9,941 bases of DNA from assembly GCA_025350445.1 (NCBI GenBank), contig JANXXV010000003.1:1-9941 (forward strand), given 5' to 3'. A program made the translations under genes and the position numbers. The notes under the pieces are model-generated. The model was not told where the DNA came from and did not search any database. It worked only from the letters and a program-made list of their open reading frames with translations. Of this stretch, positions 1 through 5,237 are shown piece by piece (positions within the stretch are counted from its first letter, which is position 1; each line of letters starts with the position of its first letter). The stretch is from Bryobacteraceae bacterium. GTDB lineage: Bacteria > Acidobacteriota > Terriglobia > Bryobacterales > Bryobacteraceae.

Positions 1-502
1 CTTCCAGGCCCAGAACGTGGTTGGTAGTAACTCCGTATGCAAGGGTGTGCGGACCGCCCGCGTTCTCGGCAACATTGCCGCCGATGGTACAGGCGCGCTG
101 GCTGGAAGGATCGGGAGCGTAGAAATATTGCTTGCCTTGCACCGCGAGCGTAATGTCGAGGTTCACCACGCCCGGTTCCACCACTGCGCGTTCGTTGTCC
201 AGATCGATCTCTTCAATCCGCTTCATGCGCGCAAACGAAATGATCAAGCCGCCCGACTGCGGGATCGCGCCGCCGCTGAGTCCGGTGCCCGCGCCGCGCC
301 CAACCATAGGAATATTGTGATCGCGCGCGATAGCCAGAATCTCCACCACATCGCCGGTCGAGCGGGGAAAAACCACCATTTCCGGCTGCGATTTGTCCAC
401 GCCGCCGTCGTACTCGTAGAGCTTCAGATCCTCCGGCCGGTCCAGCAAAAGCGGCTCTCCAACCAGCTTCACGATTCGCCTTCGAGCGTCGGCTGGAATC
501 AT
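1..502 (-). CDS. glcD: GlcD-type FAD-binding oxidase, N-terminal part (runs off left edge)
   Basis: About 167 N-terminal residues of an FAD-linked 2-hydroxyacid oxidase or dehydrogenase (glycolate oxidase GlcD / D-lactate dehydrogenase family, which oxidises a 2-hydroxyacid to a 2-oxoacid). Reading the minus strand from ATG at 502 gives an FAD_binding_4 (PCMH-type) domain. It has the pyrophosphate-binding loop GRGAGTGLSGGAIP near residues 67-80, and further on APDPSSQRACTIGGNVAEN followed by AGGPHTLAYGVTTNHVLGLE, which is very typical of GlcD. The start is set by an ATGA overlap with the stop of the upstream TlpA-like gene, so the two are probably co-transcribed and translationally coupled. 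The substrate-binding C-terminal half lies outside the window, so glycolate and D-lactate cannot be told apart. Nothing seen in this part looks broken. Confidence 0.9.
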   Translation of the reverse strand, partial: MIPADARRRIVKLVGEPLLLDRPEDLKLYEYDGGVDKSQPEMVVFPRSTGDVVEILAIARDHNIPMVGRGAGTGLSGGAIPQSGGLIISFARMKRIEEIDLDNERAVVEPGVVNLDITLAVQGKQYFYAPDPSSQRACTIGGNVAENAGGPHTLAYGVTTNHVLGLE

Positions 503-1020
503 AGCAGCGCCTTGATCGACTTGACGACCTGCGGATCCATCCAATCCTGATTGGCTATCAACTTTTGCGCCACCCTGCCGTTCTTGTCGATCACATATGT
601 CTCCGGCCACTTGAAAGTACCGTAGTCGCTGCTGATGTTGGCGTCCGGGTCGCGCGCGGTTTCAAACGCCGGACGCGCGCGGTCCAGAAAGGCCTTGTAT
701 GCCTTCTCGTTCTTATCCACGCTGACGGCCAGCACCACCACGCCCTGATCCTTCATCGTCGCGGCAAATTGATGAAGCGAGGGTATCTCCTGAATGCAGG
801 GGGGGCACCACGTAGCCCAGAAATTCAGCACCAGCACCTTGCCGCCGAAGTCGGACACAGAGACGGTTCGCCCCTTCTCGGTGGTGATGGAGAAGTTGGG
901 CGCTTTATCCCCCACGTTTACAATTCGTTCTTCAAAAGAGTCCTTGATCACCCAAAGGAAGGCGATGAAGGATACAGCCAGTAGAATTCGCAACGTGCGG
1001 TCTGCTTGAGATTTCGGCAT
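499..1020 (-). CDS. Membrane-anchored TlpA/ResA-like thioredoxin
   Basis: A 173-residue thiol-disulfide oxidoreductase of the TlpA/ResA/AhpC-TSA type. Residues 9-25 form one hydrophobic segment after a short basic N-terminus, so it is probably a signal anchor holding the domain outside the membrane. The thioredoxin fold follows. The active site is FWATWCPPC (Cys72, Cys75 from the chosen start), and the cis-proline loop is seen in KWPETYVID. Such proteins reduce or exchange disulfides in cytochrome c maturation or other envelope proteins; the partner here is unknown. I chose the ATG at 1020. A TTG at 1050 in the same frame would add 10 residues but has no convincing ribosome-binding site. The gene overlaps the following GlcD-type gene by 4 bases and is divergent from the pterin operon. 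Confidence 0.88.
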   Translation of the reverse strand: MPKSQADRTLRILLAVSFIAFLWVIKDSFEERIVNVGDKAPNFSITTEKGRTVSVSDFGGKVLVLNFWATWCPPCIQEIPSLHQFAATMKDQGVVVLAVSVDKNEKAYKAFLDRARPAFETARDPDANISSDYGTFKWPETYVIDKNGRVAQKLIANQDWMDPQVVKSIKALL

Positions 1021-1028
1021 CTGAGATA

Positions 1029-1034
1029 ATTTTA
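1029..1034 (-). promoter_or_regulatory. -10-like element close to the tlpA-like start
   Basis: TAAAAT on the minus strand, with 8 bases between its end and the ATG at 1020. No Shine-Dalgarno sequence lies upstream of that ATG, and no good -35 box is visible 16-18 bases further up. If used, transcription would begin at or within a few bases of the start codon, giving a leaderless or nearly leaderless mRNA. This is a prediction from base pattern only. Confidence 0.3.
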
Positions 1035-1092
1035 GAGTATCCGGTTCCAAAGTGTTTCCGCATCCACCGGAGGAAGATCTGCATCTAATGAC

Positions 1093-1515
1093 ATGGAAAT
1101 GTTAATCACCAGGAAGGCCGAGTTTTCCGCTTCTCACCGCTGCTATAACACGCACCTTTCCGAGGAGGAGAACCGGGCGCTCTACGGCGAAAGCGCGGAT
1201 AGCCACGGGCACGGCCACAATTATACCGTCGAGGTGACCCTGGCCGGGCATCCCGATCCGATGACCGGAATGATCTTCGACTTGAAGCGGTTGAAGGAAA
1301 TCATCAATCGCGAAGTGGTGGATCCGATGGACCACCGCTATCTTAATTACGAGGTGAAGCCATTTGACACCGTGATACCCACTCCCGAAAATATCGCCCG
1401 CGAAGTGTGGAACCGGCTGGAACCGCAGTTGCGGTTGTCAAACGCGAAGCTTCACACCGTGCGGTTGTATGAGACGGACGACCTGTATGTCGATTACTCC
1501 GGGGAGAGCGTGTGA
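1093..1515 (+). CDS. PTPS/QueD-family protein A, catalytic Cys replaced by Ser
   Basis: A 140-residue member of the 6-pyruvoyl-tetrahydropterin synthase / 6-carboxytetrahydropterin synthase family (COG0720), of normal length. The zinc-binding histidines are present as FSASHR (His15) and HGHNY (His40, His42), the Asp-His pair is in DPMDHRYLN (Asp80, His81), and the pterin-anchoring Glu is in VRLYET (Glu127). The position that is Cys in mammalian PTPS (the C of CNNP-GHGHNY) is Ser34 here, in LYGESADSHGHGHNY, with a Glu just before it. A Cys17 lies next to His15. The protein may bind zinc and pterin but use altered chemistry, or serve as a non-catalytic partner of the next gene. GGAGG at 1069-1073 is rather far upstream of the start. 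The stop overlaps the next gene's GTG by 4 bases. Confidence 0.88.
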   Translation: MEMLITRKAEFSASHRCYNTHLSEEENRALYGESADSHGHGHNYTVEVTLAGHPDPMTGMIFDLKRLKEIINREVVDPMDHRYLNYEVKPFDTVIPTPENIAREVWNRLEPQLRLSNAKLHTVRLYETDDLYVDYSGESV

Positions 1516-1931
1516 CGCGACTGACGCGGCGATACAAATTCTCCGCTTCGCACCGGCTGCATTCGGCATCGATGTCGGACGAAGAGAACGCGGAGCTATA
1601 CGGCAAGTGCAACAATCCTTTCGGCCACGGACATAACTACGAGTTGGAAGTAACGGTCCGCGGACCGGTGAACGCGGAGTCGGGCCGGGTGGTCAATGTC
1701 GGAGCACTGGACGCCTATATCGAGCGCGAAGTAATCCGCCGGTTCGATCATAAGGATATGAACCGTGACGTTCCGGATTTTGTAGATCTGGTGCCCACCA
1801 CCGAGAATCTCTCCGTTATCGTTGAGAAACGCCTGAGACGGGACTGGAGCGGTTCGTTCGGGACGGCCCTGCTCGATGCGGTGCGGGTGCAAGAGACGAA
1901 GCGAAATTTGTTTGAGTTAAGAGACCTATGA
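1512..1931 (+). CDS. PTPS/QueD-family enzyme B with complete active site
   Basis: A 139-residue 6-pyruvoyl-/6-carboxytetrahydropterin synthase family enzyme starting at GTG, which overlaps the stop of paralogue A. Family enzymes act on 7,8-dihydroneopterin triphosphate, the FolE product, giving 6-pyruvoyl- or 6-carboxy-tetrahydropterin. Every expected active-site residue is present: zinc ligands His14 (FSASHR), His39 and His41 (GHGHNY), Cys33 in [15 protein letters not shown], Asp79-His80 in RRFDHKDMN, and Glu128 in VRVQET. The CNNP-GHGHNY arrangement resembles the mammalian PTPS type more than the shorter C-x3-HGH spacing of E. coli QueD, so a tetrahydropterin product is at least as likely as a queuosine precursor. 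It shares FSASHR, the EEN-LYG block and GHGHNY-x-x-EVT with A, which indicates an old tandem duplication. The stop overlaps the ATG of folE. Confidence 0.92.
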   Translation: MTRLTRRYKFSASHRLHSASMSDEENAELYGKCNNPFGHGHNYELEVTVRGPVNAESGRVVNVGALDAYIEREVIRRFDHKDMNRDVPDFVDLVPTTENLSVIVEKRLRRDWSGSFGTALLDAVRVQETKRNLFELRDL

Positions 1932-2545
1932 AAAGCCATAACGCCTCTGTGAAGGTAATGCCCCCGCATCGAAGCAGTGACGGCGGGATCGCGGTACGCA
2001 TGCGGGAGATTCTTGAGCAGTTGGGAGAAGACCCAACTCGCGAAGGTCTGGTGCGGACTCCGGAACGAACCGAGAAGGCGCTGAAGTTTCTTACCAGCGG
2101 CTATCGGATGAACGTTGACGAGATCGTGAATGGAGCTTTGTTCAAGGTCAAGTACGACGAGATGGTGATCGTGAAGGACATTGAATTTTTCAGCATGTGC
2201 GAACATCACATGCTGCCGTTCTACGGCAAAGTCCATGTGGCTTATCTGCCAACCGAACGGGTGATCGGGCTCAGCAAGATTCCACGCATTGTCGACATGT
2301 TCGCCCGGCGGCTGCAGGTGCAGGAACGGTTGACGCAGGAGATTGCGGAGACCATTCAACAGGTTCTGCAACCCAAGGGAGTGGGAGTGATCTGCGAGGC
2401 GCGCCACTTCTGCATGATGATGCGCGGCGTAGAGAAGCAGCACTCCGGGACGGTGACGAGCGCAATGCTCGGCGCCTTTCGCGAACAGAAAGAAACCCGC
2501 GACGAATTCCTCGCGCTGGCGGGCAACCACTCTTCCCGATTCTAG
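1928..2545 (+). CDS. folE: GTP cyclohydrolase I (FolE)
   Basis: A 205-residue type I GTP cyclohydrolase, which converts GTP to 7,8-dihydroneopterin triphosphate and formate, the entry step for folate, biopterin and 7-deazapurine synthesis. It is cytoplasmic and normally a decamer. The N-terminal helix region has [20 protein letters not shown]. The zinc site is Cys91 and His94 in [11 protein letters not shown] plus Cys162 in [17 protein letters not shown], and the catalytic His93 and His160 are present. Length and motifs are complete. Its ATG overlaps the stop of PTPS-like gene B (ATGA), making it the last gene of a three-gene operon whose other two members use its product family. The first 20 residues are a variable, poorly conserved extension. 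Confidence 0.97.
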   Translation: MKSHNASVKVMPPHRSSDGGIAVRMREILEQLGEDPTREGLVRTPERTEKALKFLTSGYRMNVDEIVNGALFKVKYDEMVIVKDIEFFSMCEHHMLPFYGKVHVAYLPTERVIGLSKIPRIVDMFARRLQVQERLTQEIAETIQQVLQPKGVGVICEARHFCMMMRGVEKQHSGTVTSAMLGAFREQKETRDEFLALAGNHSSRF

Positions 2546-2736
2546 TGTGATGTCCAAAAGTTCGCTGCGCGGATCGGATCTTGCGGTTCCCGCCAATATC
2601 CGCGTTGAGCGGCGGCGCGAATCGGAGGTTACCGATGTTGGCCGCGGCTAACGCCGGCGTACACGGATAACCTGGGGTGTCCAGCTATTTCTCAGATGCT
2701 GCCCGAGCCGTTTCGCACTTTGCTACGATAGGCTCG
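2546..2736. other. Short gap with no recognised gene
   Basis: About 190 bases between folE and the next credible start. I see no strong terminator hairpin with a T-run and no RNA gene. A 33-codon open frame at 2550-2651 starts 4 bases after the folE stop, but it has no Shine-Dalgarno sequence and no recognisable motif. A GTG at 2677 could extend the next gene upstream. Confidence 0.4.
2724..2729 (+). promoter_or_regulatory. -10-like element next to the 2737 start
   Basis: TACGAT followed by 7 bases and then the ATG at 2737. There is no Shine-Dalgarno sequence before that ATG and no clear -35 box. It has the same arrangement as the elements before the tlpA-like gene and xdhC, consistent with a leaderless transcript but not proof of one. 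Confidence 0.25.
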
Positions 2737-3108
2737 ATGATCGATAATTTCCGTCTCTTTGACGCAGGTCCCGATCCATTCGGCAGAACCTGGCGCGTCG
2801 AATTCCGCTGGCTACAAACCGCGATCTCCATTCGTCACAGCGATTCTGTCGACGTCAAATTCCAGATTACAAACGGGAATGACGTTCAGGAAAAGGTGGT
2901 TGCACTCATGTTGCCGCACCTGATGGCGCTGGCGGCGAAGGCTGGACGTGCCGTCAGCGATCCATGGTGCATGAAATTGGCGGCACTGCATCTAAAGCAA
3001 ATGATTGAGACTGACGAAGACATGGATAAGACGCTTGTCACGGCGTCGCCGGAAGATCTGGAGCGCGCGAACGCAATTCTGGAAGAGCCCGTTCAGGCGA
3101 TCGGCTAA
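2737..3108 (+). CDS. Conserved-looking hypothetical protein, 123 aa
   Basis: I do not recognise the family. The protein is soluble, with no signal peptide or membrane segment. The N-terminal half (residues 1-50) is rich in alternating hydrophobic residues, including FGRTWRVEFRWLQTAISIRH and a following VDVKFQI stretch, and probably forms beta strands. From about residue 55 it becomes helical, with LMLPHLMALAAKAGR, then an acidic stretch around ETDEDMDKTL, and ends in a helix. I preferred ATG 2737 over GTG 2677, which would add 20 residues, because the extension has no clear family-like features and a -10-like element lies just before 2737. The stop codon falls inside an inverted repeat at the head of the next gene cluster. 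The reading frame is real in length and codon use; its function is unknown. Confidence 0.65.
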   Translation: MIDNFRLFDAGPDPFGRTWRVEFRWLQTAISIRHSDSVDVKFQITNGNDVQEKVVALMLPHLMALAAKAGRAVSDPWCMKLAALHLKQMIETDEDMDKTLVTASPEDLERANAILEEPVQAIG

Positions 3109-3133
3109 CGCGTTAGTACAATGTGGTTAGCCG
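3102..3133. promoter_or_regulatory. Inverted repeat and -10-like element before the LysW-like cluster
   Basis: CGGCTAAC (3102-3109) and GTTAGCCG (3126-3133) form a perfect 8-base inverted repeat around a 16-base centre. The left arm also takes part in a perfect 12-base palindrome, CTAACGCGTTAG (3105-3116), so it could pair with either of two GTTAG copies. A TACAAT (3117-3122) that could be a -10 box lies between the arms. The stop codon of the upstream gene (3106-3108) sits within the left arm. No T-run follows, so a classical terminator is unlikely. An operator around a promoter, or alternative RNA stems, are the main possibilities. Confidence 0.35.
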
Positions 3134-3166
3134 GGGTATAGAAAACAATTGAAAGTTGAGGAATAC

Positions 3167-3190
3167 ATGGAGGAAAACCGTATATGGTGA
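3167..3190 (+). other. Seven-codon leader ORF overlapping the LysW-like start
   Basis: ATG at 3167 reads MEENRIW and stops at TGA 3188-3190, just after the ATG of the LysW-like gene at 3184. GAGGA at 3158-3162 could serve it as a ribosome-binding site. Its own second codon region supplies the GGAGG used by the downstream gene. It could couple or limit translation of the next gene, or it may be a chance consequence of an ATG touching a strong Shine-Dalgarno sequence. Confidence 0.2.
3169..3173 (+). promoter_or_regulatory. Ribosome-binding site of the LysW-like gene
   Basis: GGAGG followed by AAAA, 10 bases before the ATG at 3184. This strong match fixes the start of the LysW-like protein, whose zinc motif begins at residue 4. 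Confidence 0.7.
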
Positions 3191-3417
3191 ACTGTCCTTT
3201 GTGCGATGCCGTGATCGATGCCGAAGAAGAAGAGCTGGACGAGGGCGATGAGCTTACTTGCGAAGAGTGCGGGGCGAGTCTAACGGTTATCGGCAAGAAT
3301 CCTATCGAAATCGAACCTACCGTCGAAGAAGAAGAGGACGAAGACGAAGATGAGGACGACGATGAGGACGACGACGACGAAGAGGAAGAAGAAGAAGAGG
3401 AAGACGATTGGAAGTAG
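3184..3417 (+). CDS. LysW-like zinc-ribbon protein with extended acidic tail
   Basis: A 77-residue protein. Residues 1-45 match the LysW/ArgW amino-group carrier family: a zinc ribbon with CPLC (Cys4, Cys7) and CEECGASLTVIG (Cys26, Cys29), followed by NPIEIEP, which corresponds to the D-P-x-x-x-E-P of LysW. LysW proteins are about 54 residues and end in EDWGE; intermediates of lysine or arginine synthesis are attached to the terminal Glu. Here 28 acidic residues in a row (48-75) follow, and the end is DDWK, so the Trp is kept but the terminal Glu is absent. Canonical carrier chemistry therefore looks unlikely, and no lysX, lysZ or lysY gene is nearby. It may instead be a zinc-binding, highly acidic regulator or binding protein. 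It is the first gene of a run that continues with secreted proteins. Confidence 0.75.
   Translation: MVNCPLCDAVIDAEEEELDEGDELTCEECGASLTVIGKNPIEIEPTVEEEEDEDEDEDDDEDDDDEEEEEEEEDDWK
3325..3408 (+). repeat. GAN trinucleotide tract coding for a 28-residue Glu/Asp run
   Basis: Twenty-eight consecutive GAA, GAG, GAC or GAT codons. The repeat is imperfect, with mixed third bases, which suggests selection for acidic residues rather than recent slippage of one unit. Read one base later, the end of the tract gives a Lys/Arg-rich stretch in the frame of the downstream gene. Read on the other strand, it gives a serine run. Tract length may vary between strains. Confidence 0.85.
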
Positions 3418-3427
3418 ACTCGCCGGC

Positions 3428-3784
3428 ATGGTTCTGGCGTTGCTTGTAATGCTGGCGGCGCCGGCAGCCGCGGAGAAGAAACCAAAGAAGCCCAGCGAGG
3501 CTTCGGAGGTTTTTTCCGTGATTGCCGGCACGGTGTACCGGCCGCCTGGCTTTGCGCTGGCCGGCGCCGAAATTGAGATCACCCCCGAAATCGACGGCAA
3601 ACCAAAGAAAATGAAGGCTGTTTCCGATGCACGCGGCGAATTTGCGCTGCGCGTCCCAGTGGTACCCATGAAGTATCGGGTAGACGTCAAAGGTAGTGGC
3701 TATCTTCCCCAAAAGCAGACCGTTGCGATTGAAGGGGAACAGCGCAAGGACCTGTCATTCCAGCTTGAGCCGGTGGCAAAGTGA
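3428..3784 (+). CDS. Secreted carboxypeptidase-regulatory-like domain protein 1
   Basis: A 118-residue secreted protein. From ATG 3428 it begins MVLALLVMLAAPAAAEKK, a short hydrophobic signal sequence with a likely signal peptidase I site after AAA. The mature part is a lysine-rich linker followed by a beta-sandwich like CarboxypepD_reg / transthyretin-like domains: VIAGTVYRPPG, GAEIEITPEIDG, DARGEFALRVP and YRVDVKGSGYLP. Such domains typically bind or stabilise partners at the cell surface and are not catalytic. The open frame continues upstream to an ATG at 3350 inside the LysW-like tail, which would add a poly-Lys/Arg N-terminus; I judge this unlikely. The chosen start lies 10 bases after the LysW-like stop. 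The lack of a positive charge before the hydrophobic core is a weakness of this start. Confidence 0.7.
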   Translation: MVLALLVMLAAPAAAEKKPKKPSEASEVFSVIAGTVYRPPGFALAGAEIEITPEIDGKPKKMKAVSDARGEFALRVPVVPMKYRVDVKGSGYLPQKQTVAIEGEQRKDLSFQLEPVAK

Positions 3785-3797
3785 TTGGGAGGGAAGT

Positions 3798-4130
3798 ATG
3801 AAGTGTTTTCTGCTGGTTTTGGTTGCAGTAGCGTTATTAGCACAAGGGCGGGACGACAGCGCCCCGAAATCCGTCCAGGGCACGGTGACCGATACGACAG
3901 ACAAGACGGTTGACGGAGCGGTAGTGCAGTTGAAGGATACCAAGACCCTGCAGATTCGTTCGTTCATCACGAAAGCCGACGGGGTGTACCACTTTCACGG
4001 CCTGAATCCGAACGTGGATTATGAGGTGAAAGCCGAATACCAGGGAGCCTCCAGTTCCACCAAGACGCTGAGCTCCTTTGATACGAAGAAGCCGGCTGTG
4101 GTAAACCTTAAGCTGGATTCTAAACGGTAG
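3798..4130 (+). CDS. Secreted carboxypeptidase-regulatory-like domain protein 2
   Basis: A 110-residue secreted protein with a strong ribosome-binding site (GGGAGGG, 4 bases before ATG 3798). Residues 1-17, beginning MKCFLLVLVAVALLAQG, form a signal peptide. The mature part is one CarboxypepD_reg-like beta-sandwich: VQGTVTDTTDKTVDGAVVQL, then TKADGVYHFHGLNPNVDYEVKAEY and a final strand, VVNLKL. It is similar in build to the preceding gene but its sequence is well diverged. A Cys at residue 3 lies before the hydrophobic core, so it is not a lipobox cysteine. It lies 13 bases after its neighbour and 17 before the redoxin gene, and is probably in the same transcript. The binding partner is unknown. 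Confidence 0.75.
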   Translation: MKCFLLVLVAVALLAQGRDDSAPKSVQGTVTDTTDKTVDGAVVQLKDTKTLQIRSFITKADGVYHFHGLNPNVDYEVKAEYQGASSSTKTLSSFDTKKPAVVNLKLDSKR

Positions 4131-4147
4131 TTAGGAGTTTATCCCCC

Positions 4148-4717
4148 ATGAGAATGTTTGCGGCTGCGTTGTTGTGCGTCTTAAGTGCGTCGGCGGAAGA
4201 GTTCTCCATCGGATCGAAGATCACGCAGATTGAAGTGAGAGAAGGCGCGGAAACCCTTACCGTTTCTCCTTCCAAGGCGGATGCCACGGTCCTGATTTTC
4301 ATCTCCACGCAGTGCCCTATCTCGAATAGCTATAACGAGCGGATGAATGCGCTGTACCGCGATTACCTGGGCAAGAATGTACAGATGATCTTCGTGAATG
4401 CAAATGCAAACGAGTCGCCGGCCGAGATCGAGGAACACGCGAAGGCAAACCGGTTTGCCTTCCCTGTCTACAAGGACGCGGCCAACGCGCTGGCTGATAA
4501 GTTCGGCGCCACAGTTACTCCGGAAACCTACATCTTCGATAAATCAGGCGTGCTGCGGTATCACGGCTACATCGACGACGCAGCCAATGCCGCGCGGGTG
4601 CAAGTGCAGGGAGCGCGGAAGGCGATCGAGGCAGTGCTGGCCGGTAAGCCGGTGGAGATGAAAGAAGCACGGTCGTTTGGCTGCACCATCAAACGGGTTA
4701 GGAAATCGACTACATGA
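4148..4717 (+). CDS. Secreted redoxin (AhpC/TSA-like) with C-terminal GCTIK motif
   Basis: A 189-residue thioredoxin-fold protein with an N-terminal signal peptide (about residues 1-16, ending SASA). The redox centre is STQCPISNSY, with a single peroxidatic-type Cys56 and Ser59 where thioredoxins have a second Cys. The cis-proline is in TVTPETYIFD. A second cysteine, Cys179, sits near the C-terminus in SFGCTIKRV. A distant C-terminal Cys could serve as the resolving residue, as in two-Cys peroxiredoxin-like proteins; this is inference. AGGAG at 4133-4137 lies 10 bases before the ATG. The stop overlaps the ATG of the next TlpA-like gene, so two envelope thiol proteins are made together. The substrate is unknown. 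Confidence 0.85.
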   Translation: MRMFAAALLCVLSASAEEFSIGSKITQIEVREGAETLTVSPSKADATVLIFISTQCPISNSYNERMNALYRDYLGKNVQMIFVNANANESPAEIEEHAKANRFAFPVYKDAANALADKFGATVTPETYIFDKSGVLRYHGYIDDAANAARVQVQGARKAIEAVLAGKPVEMKEARSFGCTIKRVRKSTT

Positions 4718-5181
4718 AACTGCTGGCTCTCGCTCTGGCGCTAGTCGTGTCCGCGGCCGCTCAGAAGTTGATCCCGTTGGATGAAGCCGCCTATACAAAG
4801 GTAATTTCCTCGAACAAGGGGAAGGTTACCCTGGTCAGTTTCTGGGCGACGTGGTGTGTGCCATGCCGCGCTGAAGTTCCACAGTTGGTTCAACTGGAGA
4901 AGCGGCTTCAGGACAAGGGTTTGAAGCTGGTGCTGATCTCGGCGGACGACGTCGATAGCGAGATGGACGCGCGCCGGTTCCTGACCACTAAAAACGTGCC
5001 GATGCCGTCGTATCAGAAAGTGGTCGGGAACGACGACAAGTTCATTGAAGGGCTCGATCCGAAATGGAGCGGGGCATTGCCGGCTCTCTTCCTCTATGAC
5101 AAGACCGGGAAGAAGGTAAAGAGCTTTGTCGGTGAGACTGAGATGGCGGCTATTGAGGCTGCGGTCAAGAAACTGCTTTAA
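4714..5181 (+). CDS. Secreted TlpA-like thioredoxin
   Basis: A 155-residue thiol-disulfide oxidoreductase. It has a cleavable-looking signal peptide (residues 1-16, ending SAAA) and then a compact thioredoxin domain with the active site FWATWCVPC (Cys48, Cys51) and cis-proline in GALPALFLYD. It starts at the ATGA overlap with the redoxin gene, which argues for a functional pair; it may be the reductant for the single-Cys redoxin. It is one of two TlpA-like genes in this window; the other (499-1020) is membrane-anchored and has WCPPC. It is the last gene of the cluster that begins with the LysW-like protein; no clear terminator hairpin follows. Confidence 0.88.
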   Translation: MKLLALALALVVSAAAQKLIPLDEAAYTKVISSNKGKVTLVSFWATWCVPCRAEVPQLVQLEKRLQDKGLKLVLISADDVDSEMDARRFLTTKNVPMPSYQKVVGNDDKFIEGLDPKWSGALPALFLYDKTGKKVKSFVGETEMAAIEAAVKKLL

Positions 5182-5222
5182 GCAGGCGTGCCAGCCGAAC
5201 CACCCGCACAGCCCCAGCGCGG

Positions 5223-5228
5223 TATAAT
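5223..5228 (+). promoter_or_regulatory. Consensus -10 element before xdhC
   Basis: A perfect TATAAT with 9 bases between its end and the xdhC ATG at 5238. No recognisable -35 lies 16-18 bases upstream (that region is C-rich), and only a weak GGA precedes the ATG. Transcription would start within a few bases of the ATG, suggesting a leaderless mRNA and a transcript separate from the preceding TlpA-like gene. Confidence 0.45.
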
Positions 5229-5237
5229 TCGTCTGGA

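Noticed and set aside
17..550. 177-codon plus-strand open frame at the left edge
   Set aside because: The opposite strand encodes an unmistakable GlcD-type FAD-binding domain ending in a coupled ATGA overlap.
1021..1050. TTG start giving a 183-residue TlpA-like protein
   Set aside because: There is no ribosome-binding site before TTG 1050, and the ATG at 1020 gives a normal signal-anchor N-terminus.
1748..2596. 282-codon minus-strand open frame
   Set aside because: It lies opposite folE and the second PTPS-like gene, both with complete active sites; it has no credible motif of its own.
2550..2651. 33-codon open frame just after folE
   Set aside because: It has no Shine-Dalgarno sequence, no recognised motif and no length support; its position alone is not enough to call a gene.
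3105..3485. Minus-strand frame coding for a long poly-serine stretch
   Set aside because: It is the mirror of the GAN acidic tract of the LysW-like gene; there is no start signal or family motif, and the sense strand has a recognisable zinc ribbon.
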